A stretch of DNA of 64,000 nt from Nitzschia sp. pyKryTriq1 (Eukaryota > Bacillariophyta > Bacillariophyceae > Bacillariales > Bacillariaceae), in assembly GCA_956465555.1 (NCBI GenBank), contig OY101115.1, positions 3,348,001-3,412,000 on the forward strand, written 5' to 3'. The translations under genes and the position numbers were made by a program. The notes beneath the pieces were generated by a model. That model saw only the letters and a list, made by a program, of their open reading frames with translations, did not search any database and was not told the DNA's origin. This document shows positions 41,958 to 51,472 of the stretch, piece by piece (position 1 is the stretch's first letter; every line of letters begins with the position of its first letter).

Positions 41958-42619
41958 TCTATGAAGTACAATATGTGCTACAAGTCAGAAGAAAGTGTCA
42001 ACGAATTTTATCGAACGCACGTTGTTTTACAGCAGGTGATCTTATTGAGCTCCAGAGAGGTGGAAGGAGTTTACTCGAGGTTCATGGTAACTACAGTAAG
42101 TGCACCACTTTCCCGGTGGGTGGAAACAAGTTGCACTAAGGTTTCTCTCTAGTAGAGTACCTGTACAAGTAGTCTAGCTATCTGGAGTATGGTAATATGA
42201 ATACGTGAAAAAAAAGTACGAACAGACATAGTCAGTACTAGATTTTCAATTTCCGATGATGCGTCGCCCACGTCTGAAATTTTTGTCGTCCGAGACACGT
42301 GTGATGTGAGACACGTGTGCAATATAAGTTTACGAGTATTATACGCGTAGACATGCATGCATCGCCGGGAACCAGAACCACCACTGATACGAGTAGCTTG
42401 CTGAAGCTGGCGAAAGTCCGTACTAAGATTATTTGTTGATCGATCTCGCGCTGTTCGATGACGACACAAGCACAAAAAATGGATCGCCTAACTTGGCCTT
42501 ATTGTGTCCAGTGTCTCCAGTGTCCACAAACCACCGGCATTTCACAACTGCAACTACACTGAAACAGCACACTGTCAATCCTCTTTCCCTTTCTCTAACC
42601 CAAATCCTCTCAAGGCATC
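41958..42619. other. intergenic region, no gene recognised
   Basis: Spacer with short GTAC/CTAG units at 42145-42185 and an ACACGTGTG palindromic pair at 42294-42320. No gene-like frame on either strand. Confidence 0.5.
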
Positions 42620-43868
42620 ATGAAGAGAAATTTTGAGAATATGTCGGAGGATTCCGACGACAATAATGCCCAGTTCGAAATCATTGGCAAGGGTTCTGCA
42701 TGGGCAATGATTCAAGACGGAGATCTGAAGGGTGTGCGATCGGGAAAGGATCGTGATTCTGGGTGTGTCGTTGCCTTGAGTTCTCGAAACTCCCTGGAGG
42801 TCAATCGTTGGGTGACAATGCCCTCGCTGGCATCATTTCAGAATCTCAAGGAGATCGATTTGCATAAGAGTCGATACATGCGACAACTTGATGCGTCCGT
42901 TTGCGACCTCGTAAATCTGGAAACGCTTATTTTGACCCGATGCGAAAAGCTGACCTGTCTACCGGAAGATATCGGTCGTCTCAAGAATTTGCGAGAGGTA
43001 AGTTCCATAGGACGACTCGTTCGACGATTGTATGGGTACTCGAAAGGAGAATAATTATCGTCGTCTGACATGTTATGGTATGATGCATACTCATACGAAG
43101 CTTGACTTGACCGACGCATCCGAACTGTTGTCCCTTCCTGAGTCTCTTGGAGATCTAACGGAGTAAGTCTACATCTCAAAGAAGATTCATTCCAACATAG
43201 TGGGTACTTGTTGATTTCTGACGCCGGCTTTCATCTACAATAGCTTGAAGAAGCTCTGCATTGGGGGACACAGCGGATCAGGAAACAAAGTTCTCAAAGC
43301 CCTTCCTTCGACATTGGGAAACATGAAATCCTTGGAAATATTGTGCCTAGATAAGTGCAAAGCGCTTGAATCGCTACCTGAATCCATTGGCGATCTTGTG
43401 AACCTCCGACAGCTCCAGATGCGAGAATGCAAAGAAGTGAAAGAGTTGCCTCCATCCGTTGGGAACTTGCAGAAACTCGTGGAAGTGTCGCTCTCCAAAT
43501 GCATGGGCTTGTCTAGTCTTCCACCTTCTATTGGAAAGTGGATTTCAGTGGAGGACTTGACTCTGAACAAATGCAAAGGTATTACCCATTTACCTGACAG
43601 CATATGTGACCTGGAAAACCTCTGCATGCTTGACTTGAGGGCATGCAAGAAACTCACCAGCCTTCCTCGCCAGATTGGAAATCTTTCGAACCTCAAGAGT
43701 CTTGATTTACGCACTTGCAAACGATTGGAATCTTTACCTGCATCACTCGGTCAATTAGTAAAATTGTCGGTTCTCGACATTTCCGATTGCGTGGATCTGG
43801 TCATTCCAAAGTCATTGGAAAAGTTCAAAGATATTGCCGTGGGATGGGACGAGGAAAAAGTGGAATAA
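42620..43868 (+). CDS. leucine-rich-repeat protein
   Basis: Three exons, 42620-42997, 43101-43162 and 43244-43868 (introns 103 and 81 nt), give 354 aa; the second exon is only 62 nt. After a 60-residue leader the protein is nearly all LRRs of the form LP.SIG.L..L..L.L..C (for example LESLPESIGDLVNLRQLQM and LTSLPRQIGNLSNLKSLDLR), about 11 units. This Cys-ending type resembles plant and protist intracellular LRRs. The exon joins restore unbroken repeats (NLRE|LDLTDA; GDLT|D|LKKLCI), which strongly supports the model. No kinase, NB-ARC, signal peptide or membrane segment. Likely a protein-interaction module in the cytosol. Confidence 0.9.
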
Positions 43869-43949
43869 ATCATGTTATAAGACAACATCGCTACCCTAAA
43901 GATGCTTCGCACTGACTGTAGATGCAAAAGAGAAAATATCTTCAACTTC

Positions 43950-44570
43950 TTAAACGGATTTGATCTGTTTCGTCTTGTCCTTCGGTTGAAAGTGCTTGCG
44001 TCGTTGCTTCAAGAGCTGTTGCATCATTGGGTAGAAAAACACTGGCCACAAGGCAGCTGCCACGTAAAGCGTCGGCCGGTTGTTGGATGCAGCAAGAATC
44101 ACCATGAACATCTCACCGCTTGCACCAATCGGGAAAAGTATCGGGCCAACCGTAAATCGGATAGATTTCGCCAATCCTATACTAGGAAATGCAGTATGGA
44201 CAGCCAAGCACCCGAATCGTACCATATCACCCAAACCCCACATTCCTACGGTCAGGATATGTTGCCATGAACCACAGGGTATGAGAGGAGCCACAAGATA
44301 CTCCACACCAGCGCGAGTACAGGAGAATAGCAACACTGCCGCCAGGGGGGAACGAGTAAAGCCAGCGATACTGTTGAAAATCTCCACAAAGCTGATCATG
44401 AGAGCCAATTTAACGGCAGGACCGAGGGTTTCTTCGCATACCGTCGATTCTGCGTTCGACAACTCCCCGAATCCGGTTGTGAGGACGATCGTCGCAACAC
44501 GCCCCCACGCTAAAGCTGTGATGAGGTTCGAGGCCGTCAGCCAAATGGTTCCAAAGCCAAGCGACGTCAT
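43950..44570 (-). CDS. 3-hydroxyacyl-CoA dehydratase-like (HACD/PTPLA) membrane protein, divergent
   Basis: Single exon, 206 aa, ATG at 44570. The order of segments fits HACD/PHS1, the ER enzyme of the third step of very-long-chain fatty acid elongation: WLTASNLITALAWGRV, VEIFNSIAGFTRSP, VLLFSCTRAGVEYLVAPLI, GMWGLGDMVRFGCLAV, IRFTVGPILFPIGASGEMFM, and a C-terminal KDKTKQIK-like basic tail. In typical HACDs the fourth element reads W..TE..RY..Y; here it is W.LGDMVRF, with Asp for Glu and Phe for Tyr. Catalysis may therefore be altered, or this is a divergent paralogue. About five to six membrane segments. Lysines near the C-terminus could act in ER retention. Confidence 0.75.
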   Translation of the reverse strand: MTSLGFGTIWLTASNLITALAWGRVATIVLTTGFGELSNAESTVCEETLGPAVKLALMISFVEIFNSIAGFTRSPLAAVLLFSCTRAGVEYLVAPLIPCGSWQHILTVGMWGLGDMVRFGCLAVHTAFPSIGLAKSIRFTVGPILFPIGASGEMFMVILAASNNRPTLYVAAALWPVFFYPMMQQLLKQRRKHFQPKDKTKQIKSV

Positions 44571-45103
44571 CGTTGTTGCTGATAATGTAGTCTACCAAGG
44601 AGGAATGATTTTGTTGCGAAACAAAGTGGTGCACTTGTGATGTCGCAGACGAAGAAAAATGGCACAACAACATCACATCACAATATCTTCGAATCTCAAC
44701 CTCAAACCTCAACGCATGATGATGCATGATGCATGATGCGACATGCGACGAGATGATAACACGCAAAACCCCGAGGGGGGTGCGATGAGAACGGCTTGCG
44801 CGCCGCGAGAACGCGTGCTATGAAGCGAGCGAAGGGAAAGTCTTCTCACATCTATCAAAGTAAACTTACCCTAGCATGAGTACCATCAGGTTGTATCATA
44901 CTCGAGAGAGACTCTTTTACTACCGATAGAGACAACTCCTACTCAGACGAAACTCAAAGTGGAGAGAACAGCACGGAGTAGGATGATGATGTAAATATGC
45001 GGTAGACCGCGGGCAATCGTAGCAGCAATTTATAGTACTACTAGCATGGATTTTAGCTGCAGGGGCATCAATCATCGAATTCGACAAAATCTTTGGATCT
45101 GTT
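44571..45103. other. intergenic region, no gene recognised
   Basis: Upstream of the HACD-like gene and downstream of MATE, both minus strand. ATGATGCATGATGCATGATGC repeats at 44715-44740 and a GCGCGCCGCGAGAACGCG patch near 44795. No gene seen. Confidence 0.5.
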
Positions 45104-46869
45104 TCAGGAGCTTTTTTCCGCCTTCGGCATCTTGGTGACAAGAAAAGCCAGAGAGCCGATCAAACGGATCATTGTGAAAATTGCCACGGAACCCCAAACA
45201 CCAGAGAGTCCAAACCTTTGAGGCAGTATCTGAAGTGTGGCCATGTATCCAAGGGCCGCTACCACAATATTCACGGACAACCAAACGAAGTTCCCGCAGC
45301 CCATCATGGTGCCCTCGCCAATATTGACCACTGCACTGAGTGCATGCATAGCTATGGAGATCAAAGCAGGTGTCCTCGCTGCCTCGCGAACCTCTGCCAG
45401 AGGGCTCGAACTAAGAATATGCTTCAGGAAGAAAACCTGAGTGAAGGACATGAGCAATCCAAGTGAAATGCCCCACCGAAGTAGTCGTCTCACTAGAGCA
45501 TGAACCTGGACGCCTCCTTGAGCTCCAGGCGTTCCCTTGCTTTCCTTCCTTCTTGCCATTGCACTAGGTACTAGTGTTTGTGTTGCCATTCCTAATGCAC
45601 CTAGCAAAATGCCCCCAAGTTGAAACGTTTGCAGTGCGAGCGCGTGGGCGGCAGGGGCAACTCCCGCACCGTCGATCGACTGGATCACACGGGCTACCAT
45701 GAGCTGCGTGAGATTCAAAGCGAAACTTTTGATTTGAATCGCTACACTCCCTTTGATCAATGGTACCACCGAACTCCAAGCCGGAAGCTTGGTGAGTTTG
45801 TCGAGTCGGAGAAAATTTCTTTCATGAAGCAACTTGAGATATACTGCTGCTGAGGTGTATTCTGCGCCGAGACTTGCCAAGGCTGCTCCCAGTACGCCAA
45901 AACCGAATACGTGGATCAGAAGTGGGTCTAAAATCGCCGCTAGAATACTTGTTCCCATGGTTATCTTGACAGCAGATGCTACCTCCAGCGTGCCGCGAAA
46001 AGTAGAGAATCCTACAAAGGAGATCATCATGGGGACGAAGGAAAATGCTCGCAGCTTTAGGTATGGTCGTGCAGTTTCGATTGCCGGCGATCCAGCTAGT
46101 AGAGAGAAGAAAAACGTAGAATGTGAGTTGTGTTTGGGATGGCAGAAGACAGGCGTAGCAAAATCTAGCTCTCACATTTCAAAATAGAACCAAGAGCTTG
46201 AGTTGGTTTGAAAAACATCAGTAGTGCTCCTGGTATTGATATCAAAAGAGAAAATAAAATGGCCTGGCAGACAGAGTCTTGCGTTTTCTCGATGTCTCCA
46301 CTGGCATGGCTTTGGGACACCAGCGTAGCCGTTATCGTCGGCAAGAAAGCGAACAACCAGAAGGCAGAATTGTAGACTTGGTTTGCTGCGGCCTGCCCTG
46401 CAACAGCAAGGGCATCACCGAGACGATTGACCCAGAAAAGATCCAAAGCGCTTGTTATGGGGATAATGGCAAAGACCGCCGATAGCGGAAGAGCCGTTGC
46501 GAATATTAACTTGTCCACTTCATCGAAAAGTGATGGCCAAGCTTTTGCCCGACCTTTCATTTTCTGGAGGGGTGCCACTTTTTGGGATGTAGTCTGGTAA
46601 TGGCCTTCCGCAGCCCTGGAAGATGTTGATATTTGTTCTGCACCGTCTCCGGCATGTTCTAGGACGTCCCCTCCATTTTGCTGACTCGAGTTGGTTTCGT
46701 CTAAATATCGGTAGTTTTCAACCCTGACGACATGAGGCTGAGGTCGAAATGTGTCTGCTGCTCGAGCAACTGCATTGTTGCTTCGCCATCGACCCGACGA
46801 TTGCGGATCCGCACTGTGCACGCATCGCAGTAAACATGCCAACAACCAAAAAGAATAACTTGTTTGCAT
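45104..46869 (-). CDS. MATE-family transporter with signal peptide (DinF/EDS5-like)
   Basis: Two exons, 46869-46176 and 46095-45104 (80-nt intron, donor GTGAGA, acceptor CTACTAG), give 561 aa. Residues 1-20 are a signal peptide (SFWLLACLLRCVHSA), followed by about 100 polar residues. The MATE core starts at about 115: DKLIFATALPLSAVFAIIPI, DLFWVNRLGDALAVAGQAAA, FAFLPTITATLVSQSHASGD; exon 2 continues with FVGFSTFRGTLEVASAVKIT, about eight more membrane segments and RFGLSGVWGSVAIFTMIRLI. The motifs fit the DinF/EDS5 branch, whose plant members sit in the plastid envelope and export small organic molecules, driven by H+ or Na+. The signal peptide plus extension suggests a membrane of the secondary plastid (inference). 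The join GSILK|SGSPAIETARPYLKLRA restores a typical MATE helix. Confidence 0.88.
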
Positions 46870-47530
46870 TGTTGAAGGTCTTTTTCCGAATTATTGTGAC
46901 AATGCTGGTGACTTTTCTTTCCTTGGATGGTCCTTCGAAAATGACAAGACTGAATCAGTTGAGAAGATGCGCTTGCTATATATCTGGACTGGGGCTACCA
47001 CCGCATTGTGCAAGGAATAAGGATAGCAAGCTACGGAGGAGGAGGAGGAGGTGGCGATTGGCGGATTGATGATTCTTCGTCCACTTTGTTGGTGAGAGTT
47101 TTGGAAAGCTCGGTCGAAACAACGCATGATGTTGTAGTCAGAGATTTTTTGAGATGCCGCCAGCCGCCGTGCGTGTCGCAACAGCGCATAACAAAAAAAT
47201 GTCATCGCCGTCGAGCGAGGTGATGATGCGATGATCTCACGTGGCAATACGTCACGCGGGGCTGTTCGCGATCGAATCAATCCCGAATTGATAACGACTA
47301 CTATGACTCGTTTTGATTCCATCGTGTCGGACAACCCAACGACAACAAAACGCAACGCGCGAGACAGCAGAGACGCACAACAACAGGGACAAGACGCAAA
47401 ACTGCCTCTATCAAGAAGCGCGAAGTTTACACGCACACTTCTTGAAGACGAGCCACAATGGTGGAAGTAGGTGACATATTGTATCGGAAAGGTTAAATCG
47501 GAACGAACTTGTTCATGCTATTCAGTGACC
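46870..47530. other. divergent intergenic region
   Basis: Upstream of MATE (-) and the GOLD gene (+). A (GGA)n run at 47035-47053. A 181-codon minus-strand frame (47436-46891) ends 22 nt before the MATE ATG but shows no family resemblance. The CTATTCAG at 47520-47525 could be an acceptor of a 5' UTR intron of the GOLD gene. Confidence 0.45.
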
Positions 47531-49051
47531 ATGGAAGATCGAGGTTTACCTGGGAATGATTCCAAGGAGAAGACCTCTCCTCGTGCAGCCGCCGGAGAGT
47601 CAGCAAAGGCGTCGGGTGTGCCTGGCACTCCAGCTACACCCAAAATGGCCCACGGAGAAGCCCCAAAGTCTGCTCCTCTCGCCTCAACGCCCAAAGCATC
47701 CTATTCCCTAGAAGACGCGAACGAGGAGGTTGCGAAATTGATCAAAAGTAGAAAGCTATTAGCATCTGACATTCCAGCTGTGAAGGCAATATTGAAAGAG
47801 CATGCATCTCTGAAAGAAAAAGTTGACAAGCTCAAGTCGCTGCTGGGTCGGTCCGCGAAGGCACAACGAGAGACAAAAGTAGAGTTTGATGCAACACACA
47901 AGAGACTCAGCCAGGCCCTACGAGAAATTGACCGTTTGAACCAAAAACTGGATAAGCTGCAGAGTCGACCAACTCACCGTAAGTATATGGCATGCGGCTA
48001 ATATTGTAACTACCTTACAATATTTTCGTGATGGGCGCTCACCTTGCTGTATTTCCGTTCAGTGGATCTTCTCATGGATTTCGAAACGAACTTTGACAAG
48101 GCGCTTCTAAGCGTTGGTCAAGCAGGAGGCGAAGATACATCGGCTACCCCTGCCCCAGCACCACAGGCAGAGCAAGAGTCTGCCCTCGACTCCATGCTGA
48201 TGCAAGAACTCGGAGAGGCCAAAACTAGGATCGAAAAGCTCGAAGCTTTGAACTCAGCCATGATGTCCCGATCTACTCAACTGGAAACCTCCACCAGGAC
48301 ACTCCAAAAGGAGCGCGATGATGCTCGTCAGCAGAATGACCGCTTGCAGATGGAGCTTCGAATGGCGAAAATGGAAGCGGAGCACGCTAGTAGAGCAATG
48401 CAAGATAAGCAGGCATCTTTGGCGGAAATGCAAATGGAGATCGACCTTGTAACCAAAGCAAGCGCCAAGGCGAACAATAGGGCGGCTAAAGGAGAAGAAA
48501 TCGCGAACACTCTCAAATCAGACCGACAAAAGGTTCACGAATTGGAGGCTCAGGTACAAGCCCTTCAAGAATGGGCTCTTGCCAGTGCGGAATCGAAACG
48601 GCTGACGCAGGAGCGTTGCAATATTCTCGAAAATAAGTTGAAGCAGACGCAAGGGCGACCAATCGAGGGAGATGACTCCGAGAAGCTGTTGTTCAGCAAG
48701 AACGGCTCTATGGTGATTGGTGCAGGCGACCAGGGCTTTCAAATATTCGAACTCGGGCAACATGCTGCTGAAGTTGATGCTCGATTTGTCATCTTGCGAT
48801 GGAAATTTGATTCTTCACCATCAGACTGCACCGTCGATTTCAACATCATGAAGGGGAAGTGTGAATTGCCGTATCAGCAAGCCAAAGCCGACTATATTAT
48901 CAAGGACCGCGTGATTACAGGAGGGGCAGGTGGTGAATCGGAAGGCGCCTTTAACGTTGATGCTGCCTGTACATTGCTTTGGTCCAATGCCAAGTCTTGG
49001 GTCCGACCACGAACTGTGAAATATTCCATCGACGTCATTTCTCTGAAGTAA
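47531..49051 (+). CDS. coiled-coil protein with a C-terminal GOLD domain
   Basis: Two exons, 47531-47978 and 48063-49051 (84-nt intron, CC|GTAAGT ... GTTCAG), give 478 aa. Residues 1-55 are Ala/Pro/Ser-rich. About 65-345 is mostly coiled coil in two blocks, split by an Ala/Pro linker at about 190-205 (TPAPAPQAEQ). The last 110 residues match a GOLD domain: VILRWKFDSSPSDCTVDFNI, then ACTLLWSNAKSWVRPRTVKY and a closing beta strand SIDVISLK. GOLD domains occur in p24 cargo receptors, patellins and Golgi scaffolds (ACBD3, FYCO1) and bind membrane-traffic partners. There is no Sec14, FYVE, signal peptide or membrane helix, so it most resembles a tethering or adaptor protein (inference). It ends 88 nt from the convergent next gene. 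Confidence 0.85.
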
Positions 49052-49139
49052 GGCCTTATTTCAAAGAAACACTTATCAATAACGTAGACGAGCGAGTAGC
49101 TAAGGACAACCTTACTTATATATAATTTAGTTTTGAGAT

Positions 49140-49985
49140 TCACTTTTCCATTTCTCCTCGGGCAGCCTTCGTGCGATCCTTCGTCCACGAAGTACCACCA
49201 ACCGAGCTAATGCATGGAGCCTTTCCAATATACGGAAAATCCTCCAAACGCACGGCATCCAAGCAAAACTGAGCAACGTCGGCACGAGGGATCGATCCAG
49301 CTTCCCCATCAATAACGTTAATAACTCCGGTCGGGGAGTCGACCGTGAGGCCGCCAGGTCGCACAATGCAGTACTCCAAGCCGCTGTTTCGTACGACTTC
49401 TTCTTGGTTGTTCTTATCCAAGAAAATCTTTTTCATGGCAGTCCACATCAAAACTTTGAAGAAGAATGGTGCCTGATTCTCAGAGTCCCCAGCTCCGATA
49501 GAAGTCACGACAGCGATTCTCTTAACTCCCCTTTCCTTCATTGCCGCAATGATGTTCTTGGTACCATCCGTCAACATTGTCTCTCCTACGTCAGCAGTCT
49601 TTCCACCAAGCGCAACAATAACTCCGTCAATATCGTTTTCAAAGACCTTATCGACGTCTGCCTTCTTGGTGACGTCTCCAGCGATGACCGTCAATTTTGG
49701 ATCGGTGAGGGGCTTGTCGGCGTCTGCTCCACCCGAACCCTTAGGGATCACCAGATTGCTTGGATTTCGTGTCAATCCCACGACATTATCTCCCTCCTTC
49801 AGAGCTTGATAAACGCACTCTGAAGCCGTCAATCCCGAGGCCCCGAACACGGCGATGGTCTTCATGTGAAGCGAAGATTCGCTGCGCGCCACAGACAGTG
49901 GGGAGCTGCCTCGGACGAAAGCTGATCGAAACGCAGCAGCCGGAGCCGCCAAGGAGAGCAATACGAGTACGGAGTTAACTTTCAT
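49140..49985 (-). CDS. plastid-targeted NAD(P)-binding protein (NmrA/atypical SDR type)
   Basis: Single exon, 281 aa, ATG at 49985. Residues 1-19 form a signal peptide (VLVLLSLAAPAAA) cleaved before Phe (AAA|FRSAF), the aromatic +1 motif of diatom plastid presequences; a basic, Ser-rich transit region follows to about 40. The body starts MKTIAVFGASGLTASE, a GxxGxxxx nucleotide-binding loop after the first strand, then VVGLTRNP and LTVIAGDVTKKADVDKVF, and a conserved YCIVRPGGLT near 215, as in NAD(P)H-binding epimerase-like proteins of the NmrA/HTATIP2/TIC62-like group. The classical SDR catalytic YxxxK is not evident. Likely stromal. It could be a redox regulator or chaperone-like factor; substrate unknown. 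Confidence 0.88.
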   Translation of the reverse strand: MKVNSVLVLLSLAAPAAAFRSAFVRGSSPLSVARSESSLHMKTIAVFGASGLTASECVYQALKEGDNVVGLTRNPSNLVIPKGSGGADADKPLTDPKLTVIAGDVTKKADVDKVFENDIDGVIVALGGKTADVGETMLTDGTKNIIAAMKERGVKRIAVVTSIGAGDSENQAPFFFKVLMWTAMKKIFLDKNNQEEVVRNSGLEYCIVRPGGLTVDSPTGVINVIDGEAGSIPRADVAQFCLDAVRLEDFPYIGKAPCISSVGGTSWTKDRTKAARGEMEK

Positions 49986-50912
49986 GTTGATGTAGTTAGT
50001 AAGTACGAGGAATGGTTAACTGTAATGTGTGATTTGGAATACTTTACCTTGTTAGATGGATGCGGGCGATGCCTTCAGGCTTGAAGCAGATGTCCAACAT
50101 TGGATCACATCCAACGAAAGATCTTCGAGGTTCGGATCCCATCGCGAGCGAGATGATGGTTGGCGCGGTGAGCTGGCACCTCTTGACCGCACCGTACACT
50201 GCAGTACAGCACAGCACAGTACAGTACATTACAGTACCTCTGGTACAAGTACGACGTACCGGTCAGTACAAGTATGATATCATATAGTACCGTACGTACC
50301 AGTACACCACAGAGGTTCTCATCGTTTGGGGTCAATTGGGGAGGTTTGGAGGGGGGTCTATGAGGCAAAAATCCGGGTTCTTTTGATGCACTCATCGCGT
50401 GGCCCCAAAAATAAGATGCTGATCATTTTTGGATTTCAACGGTTGAGAAAGAGGTCATTTGGTGTTGGGCAAAACGAATACCCTCGACCATCAATCACAC
50501 TATCCTGGTGAGGTTGCCGCTGGAGCTTGGCTGAGGGGTCATTTTTTGGCTGTTCCTATTTCCGGGTTCGAAGTGATATCCGTGTTCTTTCCTAACAATA
50601 TATTCGTGAAATAAAATGCCGTCATCCAGGAGCATGACAATCAATGATTAAAATCATACCTCATCACAAAAATGATTGTCAGCCGCATTTCATCATTGAT
50701 TCTTTCTGAGGAGACTCCTCCCAGAATGACCATTGTATTTCTTTCCTTTTTTATTCTTGTAACTATTACTAGTACTACTACTACGTCTGCTTTTTCTATT
50801 TTCCCTGATGTTTGTTTCTCTTGAAACATCAACGTACTTGTGTATGGAGCAGTTTTCCATCCATGCATGACCTTACATCTATTCTGCAAAAAATCTTTTA
50901 TTCCAACCAATA

Positions 50913-51134
50913 GAATTCTTCCTTCGCGAGAGCTACCTCGAGAACAAGGCCACCAGCACATCCATGATGATTTGCCAGAAGCTCTCAAACCTTGATGTGT
51001 ACGTAAACACCATTGGAAATGACATCACCAAATTTAATTCATATGTCATGACCTTGGTTGACAACCTCAAGGCACGCGGAGAAACCACCACCGAACTACT
51101 CAGCGTGAAAGCTCACAATCTCAATCTAAACTAG
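50913..51134 (+). mobile_element. fossil Ty1/copia (CoDi-like) LTR retrotransposon, gag fragment
   Basis: A 220-bp stretch resembles part of the gag region of diatom Ty1/copia elements: a helical stretch followed by NDITKFN and then LVDNLKARGETTTELL, a pattern I associate with CoDi gag genes. Only this fragment is recognisable. I see no protease, integrase, reverse transcriptase or RNase H, no paired LTRs and no target-site duplication. It is a broken, short remnant of uncertain but not very recent age. Element boundaries may extend further left, as the DNA at 50310-50880 is unexplained. Confidence 0.55.
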
Positions 51135-51275
51135 TTTTACAACGAGAAACAAACACAGCTTATTTCGTGCCCGATCCTAGGCTCATAACCTGGTATTTGC
51201 AACACCTGCGTCGTCCCACGTGGAAGAAACGGTCATCGCGGGTGCTCTCCAATCAAAATAGAGCAAACGAGCCCA

Positions 51276-51276
<1 letters not shown>

Positions 51277-51309
<33 letters not shown>
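51277..51309. repeat. (CA)n microsatellite
   Basis: About 16 uninterrupted CA units in the upstream region of the derlin gene. Confidence 0.95.
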
Positions 51310-51315
<6 letters not shown>

Positions 51316-51472
51316 TGCCAATCTTCAAGCCGCTCTGCGGCCTACGAACGCCAAAAAAAACCAGACACCAGACGCCATAAAACGCAATACTTTTACCAGC
51401 AATTGCCATTATTTGCCATCGCACAACGTCTGAATACCTGAGCAACAGGTCTCTGCTGTGGCTGTCTGGAAG

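Larger units (their letters stand above)
49986..51472. other. intergenic region with GTAC repeats, copia fossil and CA microsatellite
   Basis: GTAC units fill 50205-50305. 50310-50880 is unassigned unique-looking DNA that may include retroelement flank. A Ty1/copia gag fossil lies at 50913-51134 and a (CA)n tract at about 51277-51309. See separate entries. No host gene seen. Confidence 0.55.

Noticed and set aside
46891-47436. 181-codon minus-strand frame just upstream of MATE, with a mitochondrial-looking KRIFSTDS
   Set aside because: No family resemblance. The MATE gene already has a good ATG and signal peptide 22 nt further on, and the frame overlaps a GGA repeat and divergent promoter DNA.
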